From GCA-2737125 sp044336815 (GTDB lineage: Bacteria > Actinomycetota > Actinomycetes > S36-B12): a stretch of DNA of 8,007 nucleotides. The notes under the pieces were generated by a model. The model saw only the letters and a list, made by a program, of their open reading frames with translations, did not search any database and had not been told where the DNA came from. The number at the start of each line of letters is the position of its first letter. Position 1 is the stretch's first letter. This document shows positions 1 through 6,773 of the stretch, piece after piece. The position numbers and the translations under genes were made by a program. The stretch covers positions 1 through 8,007 of the forward strand of contig JBIIOU010000090.1 of NCBI GenBank assembly GCA_044336815.1, written 5' to 3'.

Positions 1-20
1 GTCTGATCCGATTGCAATTC

Positions 21-1460
21 TCACTTTGACTCCCCTGCTCCACTTTGCCTAGGTCTTCCGCTAATGAGTTGCTGATCCCGCACCAGTTCGATCATTGTCT
101 CGCGCCGCTCTGCGAGCAGTTGCATCGCGGTCTTCGCAGGCTCAACCACACTCGATGCCTCGGCGCGGTTCACTGCTCGGACTTGGCCCGATGCAAGTAT
201 CGCTGCGCCAACAACCGCGGCATTGGGCACATCAACCACCCCGAGTGCGCATCCGGTTGCATCAGCAAGGAGTTGGCGGAAAACCCGATCGTGAGTACCA
301 CCCCCAACAAGTGGTACGACGTCGGGCAATACCGCGCCGGTATTTGTCACCGCGGTGACCGCCAAGGCGACCGCTTGAGCCACCCCCTCCAAGATGCTGC
401 GCAGCATCGCGGCACGATCGGTCGATAAGCCAATACCGTGCCAGGATCCGCGCAACTCCGCGTCCATAAATGGAGTGCGCTCACCTGCGACATATGGCAC
501 GTAAATCGGATCACTCGAATGTATGCCATCGTGAAGTGCTGCCACCGCTTCATCAACGTCCGAGCCAAACCAGCTGAGGGCAGCTGTCAATGACAACCCG
601 GCATTTTGCACCGCACCAATTCGAAACCATCCAACTCCGATGTCTCCAGCGGTCGCGAAAGTATGTGTCACTAGTGAGGAATCGAGATTAGGTTGGGCGA
701 GCACACTTACTACCTGTGCACCCGTGCCGACAGCGATGAACCCGTCACCGGGGCGAAGGCCTAGCCCAGCCAGTGCGCAGGCGGTATCGGCCGCACCGAC
801 CACCGCTGGTATTTCACGCCCCAAATTTATCAAGCCAGCAGGTGCATTAGAGCTAATGATTTCTGGAAGTAACTGCTCACTCAGCCCTGCCCACGCGAGC
901 GCGGCTGGCGCCCAAGCTTCAGTTGCTACGTCACACAGCAAAGTGCCGGTGGCATCACTCGGGTCAGTTGCGATCGCCCCACCAAGGGCTGCACGCAGCC
1001 AGTCCTTTGGCTGCAGCACGTAACGCGCGCGCGCCATGACGTCCGGCTCATTGGCATAAAGCCAGGCAACGCTGGTAGCAGCGAAACCCGGCACCGCCGG
1101 TGAGCCAAGTTGTGACAATTGATGGGCGGAGAACTGCTGCGACATTGACTGCACCTGGGGCATCGAGCGAGCATCGGCCCATAAAATCGCCGGCCGAAGT
1201 GGCACGAGGTTTTCATCGACCACCACCACTCCGTGCATCTGGCCGCTGAAACCAACAACTTTAGGTTGCTCTGCTTTTAGGACGTCCGCGGTCGCAGACC
1301 ACACTGCCTCAAGCCACGCGCTCGGATCACTTTGTGCCCACCCCGGCTGCGGTGAATCCACCCGATAGGCGCGCTGCGCCTCGGCGAGCACCCTGCCCTC
1401 CTCGGTAACCACCGCGGCCTTAACTGAGCCCGTCCCTAAATCAATCCCAAGGAAGGTCAT
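21..1460 (-). CDS. xylB: Xylulokinase-type FGGY carbohydrate kinase
   Basis: Predicted cytoplasmic kinase that phosphorylates D-xylulose with ATP to xylulose-5-phosphate, feeding the pentose phosphate pathway. The 479-residue length is normal for xylulokinases. Visible motifs, in order: the N-terminal phosphate-binding loop GIDLGTGSVK (5-14), the xylulokinase-typical SGQMHG (72-77), WADAR (94-98), PKDWLR and TDPSDATGT (151-173), GAAD with the presumed catalytic Asp225, GTGAQ (245-249), YVAGERTP (323-330), and the second ATP-site motif GGGTHD (386-391). I chose the ATG at 1460 because family members begin directly with M-x-x-GIDLGT, and GAGG lies just upstream, although only 2 nt from the ATG. 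A second ATG at 1481 has a GAGA upstream at better spacing and would add seven residues. The frame stays open back to 1589, but that part overlaps the divergent ribokinase. Family assignment is firm; the exact sugar is inferred, since other FGGY kinases share most of these motifs. Confidence 0.9.
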   Translation of the reverse strand: MTFLGIDLGTGSVKAAVVTEEGRVLAEAQRAYRVDSPQPGWAQSDPSAWLEAVWSATADVLKAEQPKVVGFSGQMHGVVVVDENLVPLRPAILWADARSMPQVQSMSQQFSAHQLSQLGSPAVPGFAATSVAWLYANEPDVMARARYVLQPKDWLRAALGGAIATDPSDATGTLLCDVATEAWAPAALAWAGLSEQLLPEIISSNAPAGLINLGREIPAVVGAADTACALAGLGLRPGDGFIAVGTGAQVVSVLAQPNLDSSLVTHTFATAGDIGVGWFRIGAVQNAGLSLTAALSWFGSDVDEAVAALHDGIHSSDPIYVPYVAGERTPFMDAELRGSWHGIGLSTDRAAMLRSILEGVAQAVALAVTAVTNTGAVLPDVVPLVGGGTHDRVFRQLLADATGCALGVVDVPNAAVVGAAILASGQVRAVNRAEASSVVEPAKTAMQLLAERRETMIELVRDQQLISGRPRQSGAGESK

Positions 1461-1499
1461 TACCTCAACAGCTCCACACATGGCAGTATCTCTCATGTG
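1461..1499. promoter_or_regulatory. Short divergent intergenic region with CACATG-N11-CATGTG dyad
   Basis: Only 36 bp separate the starts of the two pentose kinases, so promoters for both must overlap or reach into coding sequence. Inside is a perfect 6-bp inverted repeat, CACATG at 1477-1482 and CATGTG at 1494-1499, with half-site centres 17 bp apart. The right arm covers the GTG start of the ribokinase and the left arm covers the alternative ATG (1481) of the xylulokinase. Such a dyad suits a dimeric sugar-responsive repressor. No regulator gene is in the window, and six-base arms can arise by chance, so this is an inference. Confidence 0.3.
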
Positions 1500-2423
1500 A
1501 ACCACAGTTCTCTGGGACCCGGGACAGTAGTAGTAGTTGGAAGTCTTAACGTTGATCTGGTGGTCGCGCTCGATCGGATGCCTGAGCAAGGTGAGACGGT
1601 GCTGGGCGACTCATTGGAGCGTCACGCCGGTGGCAAGGGGCTAAACCAGGCGATAGCTGCCTCTCGCCTAGGCGCCAACGTCCGGTTACTCGGCGCAGTT
1701 GGTGACGATGAATCCGGGGCGTGGCTGCGCGAATTGCTACGCGCGGACAACGTCGATGACGAAGGGGTTGCCACAGTGACGGGGCCCTCGGGCACCGCTC
1801 TCATTGAGGTAGACGCACGCGGCTTAAATCGCATAATCGTGGTGCCAGGAGCAAATAGCCATGTGTCCGCAGATGTAGTTGGTCCAGGTATCAGAGCCAT
1901 GCACGGGGTCGCAGTCGTGATGACAAATGGCGAAGTCCCGCTGGCAGCATCCCGAGCAGCCCTCGCCGCAGGTAGAGCTATCGGAGCGGTGACGATGCTT
2001 AACCCCGCACCCGTCCATGACTACCGCGAGCACCTGATCGATGTGGATATTTTCGTGCCAAATGAACATGAGGCGGCAGAACTCAGTGGCTTACCCACCG
2101 AAACTGACACTGAGGCACGCGCTGCTGCGCAATATTTCTTTTCTCTCGGGATAGCGAACGTAGTGATCACCCGTGGCGCAAAGGGCGCAATCTGGGCATC
2201 TGCCTCCGGCGTAGTGGATGTTAAAACTTTTGAAGTTTATGCGATTGACACTGTTGCCGCGGGTGACGCATTTTGCGGCGGCCTTGCTGCCGCCCTCGCA
2301 AATGGTTACGAATTCTCTGATGCACTCACGTGGGCCTCGGCCGCCGGGGCACTAGCCGTTACTGTTAGAGGCGCTTCCCCATCGCTGCCAATGCGCAATG
2401 CGGTTCAAGACCTTTTCAGTTAG
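1497..2423 (+). CDS. rbsK: Ribokinase (PfkB family)
   Basis: Predicted cytoplasmic ATP-dependent kinase converting D-ribose to ribose-5-phosphate. The 308-residue length matches ribokinases. Motifs: N-terminal GSLNVD (15-20) followed by the PGET-like segment EQGET; the sugar-binding glycine motif GGKG-LNQ (45-51); GAVGDDESG; the NxxE motif N189-E192; VITRGAKGA; and the C-terminal DTVAAGDAF (251-259), with catalytic Asp257 in the anion-hole motif. The AAGD form, rather than GAGD, is normal for RbsK proteins. GTG at 1497 is the only possible start: the frame has a stop at 1437-1439 and no ATG, GTG or TTG between that stop and 1497, and the conserved strand begins soon after. No good Shine-Dalgarno site precedes it, so leaderless or weak initiation is possible. 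It diverges from the xylulokinase by 36 bp, suggesting shared pentose control, and ends 6 bp from the convergent lyase gene. Confidence 0.92.
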   Translation: MNHSSLGPGTVVVVGSLNVDLVVALDRMPEQGETVLGDSLERHAGGKGLNQAIAASRLGANVRLLGAVGDDESGAWLRELLRADNVDDEGVATVTGPSGTALIEVDARGLNRIIVVPGANSHVSADVVGPGIRAMHGVAVVMTNGEVPLAASRAALAAGRAIGAVTMLNPAPVHDYREHLIDVDIFVPNEHEAAELSGLPTETDTEARAAAQYFFSLGIANVVITRGAKGAIWASASGVVDVKTFEVYAIDTVAAGDAFCGGLAAALANGYEFSDALTWASAAGALAVTVRGASPSLPMRNAVQDLFS

Positions 2424-2429
2424 GCGGAA

Positions 2430-4484
2430 TCAACCCACCGGCAGTGGGGTAGTAACAGTTCTGCCATTGCGCGTGATACTCACACCACGATCATCGATAA
2501 CAACAGGCACCGACTCTGCATCGGTGCGCGGCACAAATACTGTAACCATCTTCGAAGTCCCGCCAGCTTTTGGTAATTTCAATGCGCGAAGTAGCACAGC
2601 TCCTGGGACTTTAACTCCCCAACTACCGGTGAACCAACCCTGTGATGAAGTCGGGCCAGCCACCGTTACCTTCCAGCCACCTTCGCCAGATTTATAAACA
2701 TCCATCTTCTTGTTTCCGGAGGAGATAGTGAATACATCATTGACATTTTGAGCCGATAGACCCGGAGGTAACTGCCAACGCTCGGTGACCACCCGCTTGG
2801 CCTTCCCCTTGGTTGCATCAACATAGTCGACTACCACGATTGCATCGACTGAGCGGATGTACCTAACACAGCGCGTAACTCGCACCGTGCCCCAGGTGGA
2901 ATCGCGTAGGCAGGTGGTGTCGTTGCCGCCGGTCTGCCATTCCGAACCACTCAAAGAGCTTTTTACTCCTGCATATTTGTTGCGTACGACGTTGGACACC
3001 GTGAAGCTCGAATGCGCATTGCGCGACTTAACAAAAGCCCTAAGCGGGCTCGAGTTCTCGTAACGGTATGGGCCCGGATCACCTACCCAATCGACACCGC
3101 GTGAATAGATGGTCAGTGAGCCTCCATCATCGTGGGCGTGCGGGGTCGCCGGCCGAGACGATGAAGACCGTAGTGAGTAGAACGTGTCAAAACCCCCGGG
3201 CTGTGGTTGCCATCCAGAGCGACCGAAGGTGTAGCCACCGCTATAGGTGCTGTATATCTGCGCGGGCGGGGTGCCCTGCGTGCCGCCAGATCTGACCCAC
3301 TCTGCCCGCGGGTCACCCGCCCCAAAAGTCTTAGGCAGACTCTCGTTCAAGGTGTCGCCAATCGAGGCGAGTTTGAAATCTGGGCGCACGGCTTGTGACA
3401 CAAAATCGTAAAGTGATCCGCGTAACGCTGCGATGTTGTCAGACATGATCTGGCAAGTTGCCGCGGTGCGCTCAACATCCTTCAGCAGGTTTTCAATGTA
3501 GGTGGCATACCCCGGTGACCCTTCTACGTCGCTGCCATCACTTTGGATAATGCCATTTGCTACGCCAACTAGATTCGCCCAAGCGCGATCACGCTTAGCG
3601 GCGTCGCCCGTCCAGCAAGCCTCGGCGAACGCACCGGTCTGCCTTATTAGGTCGGTGTTATTGGCACCGATCGCAATTACCGGTGCCACCCGATACTTAC
3701 TCACCATACGTGTTGCGTCACTTGCAGCAGCAGCGGCAATCACTGGATCATTCAACGTCTGTGCAGCACAGACCAAAGTCTGCGTGCGGAGGCCACCATA
3801 GATCGATGCGTTTACCCAATACGACCGCGCACCTTTATGGTCTTCAATCCAGTAAGTAAGGATCTGGCGAAAGCGATCAACCATCTCCGGTATTTGCTTG
3901 TGCACACCGCGGTATAGCAATGGCAATGCCCAATTCAATGAGTTGATATGGCGATCACCGGAAGTATCAGAGGTTGCCTGCGGGCGCCAATCTGGATGCT
4001 CGGTCAGGGTATAAGTGCCGCCATTTTTAAGATCGACTTTGCCAGCCATAAGTGCCTGCGCCCGCTCGCGCTCAACGCCCGGCCTTAGTGGTGGGAATAT
4101 CGCAAGACACCAGCTACCCAACTCCTTTGGCAAGAGCACGACTGGAGCGACAGGAGTAGTCGGTACGTCAGCACTCGGGGCCGGGGCGGCGGTTACCGAC
4201 GGTAACGGAGTAGCGGACGGAGTAGCGGACGGGGTAGCAGACGGGGTCGCTGAAGGGGTAGCGGATGCTGACGCACTGGCCGAAGCACTGGCTGACGCAG
4301 TTGCCGAAGCAGTGGCCGAAGCGGTTGCGGATGCAGAGCCACTTGGAGCAGGGTCGGCCGCCCCGGCACCTGGTGCCGCCAGCAGTAGGGAGCCGGCTGT
4401 CAGGGCCACCAAAGCCGCGGACCCAGCGGTGTGCAGCCCGCGATTACGCAACATGCGCCCCAACGGCACCATTGAGCTGAGCAT
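2430..4484 (-). CDS. Secreted heparinase II/III-family polysaccharide lyase candidate
   Basis: Predicted exported enzyme of 684 residues that would cleave a uronic-acid-containing polysaccharide by beta-elimination; the substrate cannot be read from the sequence. Layout: an Arg-containing start and hydrophobic signal peptide (about 1-42, likely cut after GAGA); a Ser/Ala/Thr/Pro linker (about 46-115); an alpha-helical toroid-like region (about 120-400) with SDGSDVEGSPGY (315-326), resembling the family's DG-x-EGS-Y signature; and a C-terminal beta-rich heparinase II/III domain (about 405-680) with PHAHDDGGSLTIY (448-460), VGDPGPYRY (467-475) and NAHSSFTV (489-496). H449, H451, the NAH histidine and Y326 are candidate active-site residues by family analogy. 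The ATG at 4484 gives a typical n-region; in-frame ATGs at 4472 and 4454 are alternatives. The ribosome site is weak (GGG 6-4 nt upstream). It lies 48 bp downstream of the DUF2236 gene on the same strand. Distant relatives include alginate and oligoalginate lyases. Confidence 0.8.
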   Translation of the reverse strand: MLSSMVPLGRMLRNRGLHTAGSAALVALTAGSLLLAAPGAGAADPAPSGSASATASATASATASASASASASASATPSATPSATPSATPSATPLPSVTAAPAPSADVPTTPVAPVVLLPKELGSWCLAIFPPLRPGVERERAQALMAGKVDLKNGGTYTLTEHPDWRPQATSDTSGDRHINSLNWALPLLYRGVHKQIPEMVDRFRQILTYWIEDHKGARSYWVNASIYGGLRTQTLVCAAQTLNDPVIAAAAASDATRMVSKYRVAPVIAIGANNTDLIRQTGAFAEACWTGDAAKRDRAWANLVGVANGIIQSDGSDVEGSPGYATYIENLLKDVERTAATCQIMSDNIAALRGSLYDFVSQAVRPDFKLASIGDTLNESLPKTFGAGDPRAEWVRSGGTQGTPPAQIYSTYSGGYTFGRSGWQPQPGGFDTFYSLRSSSSRPATPHAHDDGGSLTIYSRGVDWVGDPGPYRYENSSPLRAFVKSRNAHSSFTVSNVVRNKYAGVKSSLSGSEWQTGGNDTTCLRDSTWGTVRVTRCVRYIRSVDAIVVVDYVDATKGKAKRVVTERWQLPPGLSAQNVNDVFTISSGNKKMDVYKSGEGGWKVTVAGPTSSQGWFTGSWGVKVPGAVLLRALKLPKAGGTSKMVTVFVPRTDAESVPVVIDDRGVSITRNGRTVTTPLPVG
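2434..2448. terminator. Weak hairpin at the convergent gene junction
   Basis: CCCAC (2434-2438) and GTGGG (2444-2448) form a 5-bp stem with a 5-nt loop, just after the ribokinase stop and inside the last codons of the lyase. A wider inverted pair, GCGCAATG (2393-2400) with CATTGCGC (2465-2472), encloses it symmetrically. Neither is followed by a T-run. The 6-bp gap leaves no other room for termination, so this may be a small bidirectional terminator or simply chance. Confidence 0.2.
4207..4338. repeat. Degenerate tandem repeats encoding an S/A/T/P linker
   Basis: Five 12-bp units of the form GG(A/G)GTAGCGGAC run from 4207 to 4266. On the minus strand they encode tandem SATP units of the lyase linker. 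They pass into shorter 6-bp-like units (4267-4338) encoding Ser-Ala and Thr-Ala pairs. The unit length keeps the reading frame, so copy number could change without breaking the gene. Such linkers are common between export signals and catalytic domains in actinobacterial exoenzymes and are often O-glycosylated; glycosylation here is inferred. Confidence 0.8.
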
Positions 4485-4501
4485 CGACCCATCATCACCC
4501 G

Positions 4502-4554
4502 AGACCGGGTCGGCTGGCTACACCGGGGTGCGCTACAGCGTGTCGACCCGGTCT
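4502..4554 (-). promoter_or_regulatory. 11-bp inverted repeat between the DUF2236 gene and the lyase gene
   Basis: AGACCGGGTCG (4502-4512) is the exact reverse complement of CGACCCGGTCT (4544-4554), with a 31-nt spacer that contains the DUF2236 stop codon. In the minus-strand transcript this is a strong GC-rich stem ending 17 nt before the lyase ATG. There is no following U-run. GGGTCG appears again at 4490-4485, directly before the ATG, and could compete for the same CGACCC arm. It could be a terminator, an mRNA boundary or a translational switch; which one is undecided. Confidence 0.45.
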
Positions 4555-5435
4555 AAAGCCGCCCGCTGCGATGGCGAAGTTGCCCCTAGCGCAAGTGACA
4601 AGGATCCGAGAAGGGCCCCGACCAGTGGCTTAGTCAGCGCTAGGGGCACCGTCGGTAGCCCCAGCAGCGCGCGGTGGCCAGCTGGCATCGTCGAGACCGC
4701 TCCGGCGAATAACCCGGCGTATGGCACTTTGGCTCCGGTACCAAGTGGTGCATTACGGATGAAGTTGACTGTGCTCGCCGCCGCCGGACCACCTGCTAGA
4801 ACTTGGTCGTAGGCGGCGAGTTGATCGCGCAGTTCGGCAACAGAGCGCGGTGGATCAACTACCCCAACCAGCTCACCGGATTTGGCCCACTCGCGCACAT
4901 AAGCATCGGGACCACCAGGTATCGGGCCACCCCAAACCTGATGGGTGGCCAAGAACGAATCGGTAAACGCAATATGGACCCAGCGCAGTAGGTCTGGGTC
5001 AGCAGCCGCATAAGGGGTTTCGCCATTCGATCCGATATACGTACCAACCACTTTGCGATGCACTCCCTGCACCCGCGCGCACTCACGGTCGGCGGCGGCG
5101 GTATCGCCGAACGTCACCACCGTCAGCCACTTGGTGGTACCTGCCAACCGGCCCAAAGCATCGGTTTCATAGCGCGAGTGCTGCATCACTCCGGCAAGTG
5201 CGCCAGGGTGCAGGGCCTGCATCAGTAAGGCTCGAACCCCACCAACGAGAGTTGGCAACGCGCCATGAACCGCCCAAGGCGCCGAATCCGGTCCAAAGTA
5301 GCCGACGTCAGAACCTTGGGCAATTTGCTTAACCCAATCCGGTGCCCCGGTTGGATCACCCGAGACGATTCGGCGAAACCCATCGGCCACTTGCCGCCGC
5401 AAAGCATCAACGGCGATCATCGGGTTGGGGAGCAC
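4533..5435 (-). CDS. DUF2236 / MpaB-like oxygenase family protein
   Basis: A 300-residue protein matching the DUF2236 family (related to the fungal MpaB oxygenase and the Lcp rubber-oxygenase catalytic domain), abundant in Actinobacteria and usually uncharacterised. Recognisable family pattern: WAVHGALPTLVGGVRALLMQ (54-73), QALHPGALAGVMQHS-RY (73-89), the RLAGTTKWLTVVTFGD region (96-111), HRKVVGTY (126-133), YAAADPDLLRWVH (142-154) and DSFLATHQ (159-166). The repeated His residues (H76, H86, H126, H154, H165) and nearby Arg are the likely cofactor or metal contacts; heme use is known for Lcp but only inferred here. The C-terminal stretch 262-285 is hydrophobic and could touch a membrane. The start is GTG at 5435; ATG at 5420 is an alternative, and neither has a clear ribosome site. 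The gene sits alone after a strong upstream terminator, so it should have its own promoter in 5436-5494. The substrate is unknown. Confidence 0.85.
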   Translation of the reverse strand: MLPNPMIAVDALRRQVADGFRRIVSGDPTGAPDWVKQIAQGSDVGYFGPDSAPWAVHGALPTLVGGVRALLMQALHPGALAGVMQHSRYETDALGRLAGTTKWLTVVTFGDTAAADRECARVQGVHRKVVGTYIGSNGETPYAAADPDLLRWVHIAFTDSFLATHQVWGGPIPGGPDAYVREWAKSGELVGVVDPPRSVAELRDQLAAYDQVLAGGPAAASTVNFIRNAPLGTGAKVPYAGLFAGAVSTMPAGHRALLGLPTVPLALTKPLVGALLGSLSLALGATSPSQRAALDRVDTL

Positions 5436-5494
5436 TGCCCAACCATGCCAAAGGATGCATACTTGCGCATCTTCAGCCTCGGCATGGGAATGAA

Positions 5495-5541
5495 TCAGCG
5501 TGCCCGCACCCCGGAGGAGGAACTGGGTGCAGGCACGCTGA
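5495..5541 (-). terminator. Strong intrinsic-type terminator after the HtrA-like gene
   Basis: Positions 5495-5511 and 5525-5541 form a 17-bp stem around a 13-nt loop (5512-5524), starting 29 nt after the protease stop codon. The single mismatch, C5505 against A5531 on the plus strand, becomes a G-U wobble in minus-strand RNA, so the fully paired form exists only in the protease transcript. The bases after the stem on that strand are TTCATTCC, a weak T-rich stretch, which is usual for actinobacterial terminators. Nothing else between 5436 and 5570 looks like a gene. Confidence 0.75.
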
Positions 5542-5570
5542 CGAGGGGAAGCACTTCGATTAACTGACTT

Positions 5571-6758
5571 TTATGACTTCAACGCATCCAAGGTGACCGG
5601 GATGTTCAAGGTCTGATCCCCCCGAACAACAGTTACCATCACCTGGTCGCCCGGGGCATTTGATCGTATTGTGACTATCAAAGACGTCGCATCCGCGATC
5701 AACTGGCCATTTAACTTGGTGATTAAGTCACCGGTCGCTAGGCCCGCCGCAGCAGCTGGCCCTCCACCGGTGATCTCGGCAACTTTCGCGCCGGGGCCGG
5801 TGAACGCCATCTCAAGCTTGACTCCAATAACCGGAGTACTTGAAGTTCCACTCGCGATGATCTCATCGACGATGCGCTTAACCGTGTCGAATGGAATTGC
5901 AAATCCAAGACCAATCGAACCGGGCTGCCCTAAACCAGTGCTCATTGATGCGATTGCTGAGTTAACGCCAATAACGGCGCCGGTGCTATCAACCAATGGG
6001 CCACCGGAGTTGCCCGGGTTGATGGCGGCATCAGTTTGAATCGCATTAATGAAAGCCATCTCGCCTTCACCACCGGCGGTAACCGGCCGGTTTAGTGCAC
6101 TGACAATGCCGGTGGTGACCGTGCCCTGCAAACCAAGTGGTGAGCCAACAGCTATCACTGAATCACCTACTACTAGGCCAGCTGATGACCCCATTGCAAT
6201 CGCATCTAGATTTGCGCGGTCGACTTTGACAACCGCGATGTCGTAACCGGGGTTAGCGCCAACCAATGTGCCATCGGCCGTGGTGCCGTCCGCAAATGAG
6301 ACTTGGATTGACCCTGGACTCTTAGCCGAACCCACTACGTGATTGTTTGTCACGATGTAGCCGTCATCGCGGATGACGAAACCTGATCCGGTGCCACTCC
6401 CAGCATCACCGCTGACATCAAGTTGCACCACCGATGGCTGTACCGCGGCAGCAACCGCCGCGATTGAGCCGCTGACCGGGGCCGACAAACTCGAGGCCGC
6501 GGCCACCTGCATTGGACCGGCAGCGAGCGAATCGCGGGCCGCTAAGTACCCGATCGCCCCGCCGATGGTGCCAGCTCCCAAAGTCATGACGCACGCACCC
6601 GCAACGAGGGCCGCTACCCGACCTCGGCGCGAGGGGCGCCGTGGCGGATTGCTCGATTCATAGGGTGAATACGGAGAATATGGACTACTTGACCCAGACC
6701 AATCAGCCTGCGGGCCTGAGGGCTGCGGTCCTGAAAGTTCAGGTATTTGCGTTGTCAT
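5571..6758 (-). CDS. Membrane-anchored HtrA/DegP-like serine protease with PDZ domain
   Basis: Predicted envelope quality-control protease (S1C type) of 395 residues, anchored in the membrane with its protease and PDZ domains outside. Layout from the chosen start: Pro/Ser/Tyr-rich cytoplasmic tail with PYSPYSPY (26-33), an Arg cluster (RRPSRRGR, 40-47), one transmembrane helix (about 48-74), the trypsin-like domain (about 98-300) and one PDZ domain (about 308-392). The triad is complete: H140 in TNNHVV, D173 in YDIAVV and S251 in GNSGGPL, with the oxyanion glycine. LGFAIPF follows, as in other HtrA proteins. I chose ATG 6758 because GGAG lies 5 nt upstream. ATG 6761 (2 nt from GGAG) and ATG 6773 (no ribosome site) would add one or five residues. 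It resembles mycobacterial PepD/HtrA-type proteins; no two-component system is adjacent. The gene is followed by a strong terminator, so it is probably monocistronic. Confidence 0.93.
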   Translation of the reverse strand: MTTQIPELSGPQPSGPQADWSGSSSPYSPYSPYESSNPPRRPSRRGRVAALVAGACVMTLGAGTIGGAIGYLAARDSLAAGPMQVAAASSLSAPVSGSIAAVAAAVQPSVVQLDVSGDAGSGTGSGFVIRDDGYIVTNNHVVGSAKSPGSIQVSFADGTTADGTLVGANPGYDIAVVKVDRANLDAIAMGSSAGLVVGDSVIAVGSPLGLQGTVTTGIVSALNRPVTAGGEGEMAFINAIQTDAAINPGNSGGPLVDSTGAVIGVNSAIASMSTGLGQPGSIGLGFAIPFDTVKRIVDEIIASGTSSTPVIGVKLEMAFTGPGAKVAEITGGGPAAAAGLATGDLITKLNGQLIADATSLIVTIRSNAPGDQVMVTVVRGDQTLNIPVTLDALKS

Positions 6759-6762
6759 CATT

Positions 6763-6769
6763 ACTCCTA
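6763..6769 (-). promoter_or_regulatory. Ribosome binding site that decides the protease start
   Basis: On the minus strand TAGGAGT precedes two adjacent ATG codons at 6761 and 6758. GGAG is 5 nt from the second ATG and 2 nt from the first, favouring 6758. The farther ATG at 6773 lies upstream of this site and has none of its own. Confidence 0.7.
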
Positions 6770-6773
6770 CCAT

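Noticed and set aside
1..20. Sequence beyond the xylulokinase stop
   Set aside because: Twenty bases are too few to support any call; no hairpin is visible.
640..1023. Plus-strand open frame inside the xylulokinase
   Set aside because: It lies fully opposite a gene with complete conserved motifs; its Pro/Ala/Ser-rich translation is typical of an antisense shadow.
1461..1589. N-terminal extension of the xylulokinase to the far start at 1589
   Set aside because: It overlaps the start of the ribokinase, and the family begins directly before GIDLGT, matching the ATG at 1460.
4207..4338. Tandem repeats as a CRISPR array or origin iterons
   Set aside because: Units are 12 bp or less without spacers, stay in frame and encode a protein linker.
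4015..4812. Plus-strand open frame of 265 codons with VADGVADG-type repeats
   Set aside because: It is the antisense of the lyase linker and the end of the DUF2236 gene. The repeats come from the SATP-coding units, and it has no recognisable domain.
5482..5567. Possible short plus-strand peptide with GGAGGAGG inside
   Set aside because: The reading frame runs straight through both arms of the terminator stem, the purine-rich motif sits inside rather than before the frame, and no start has a ribosome site.
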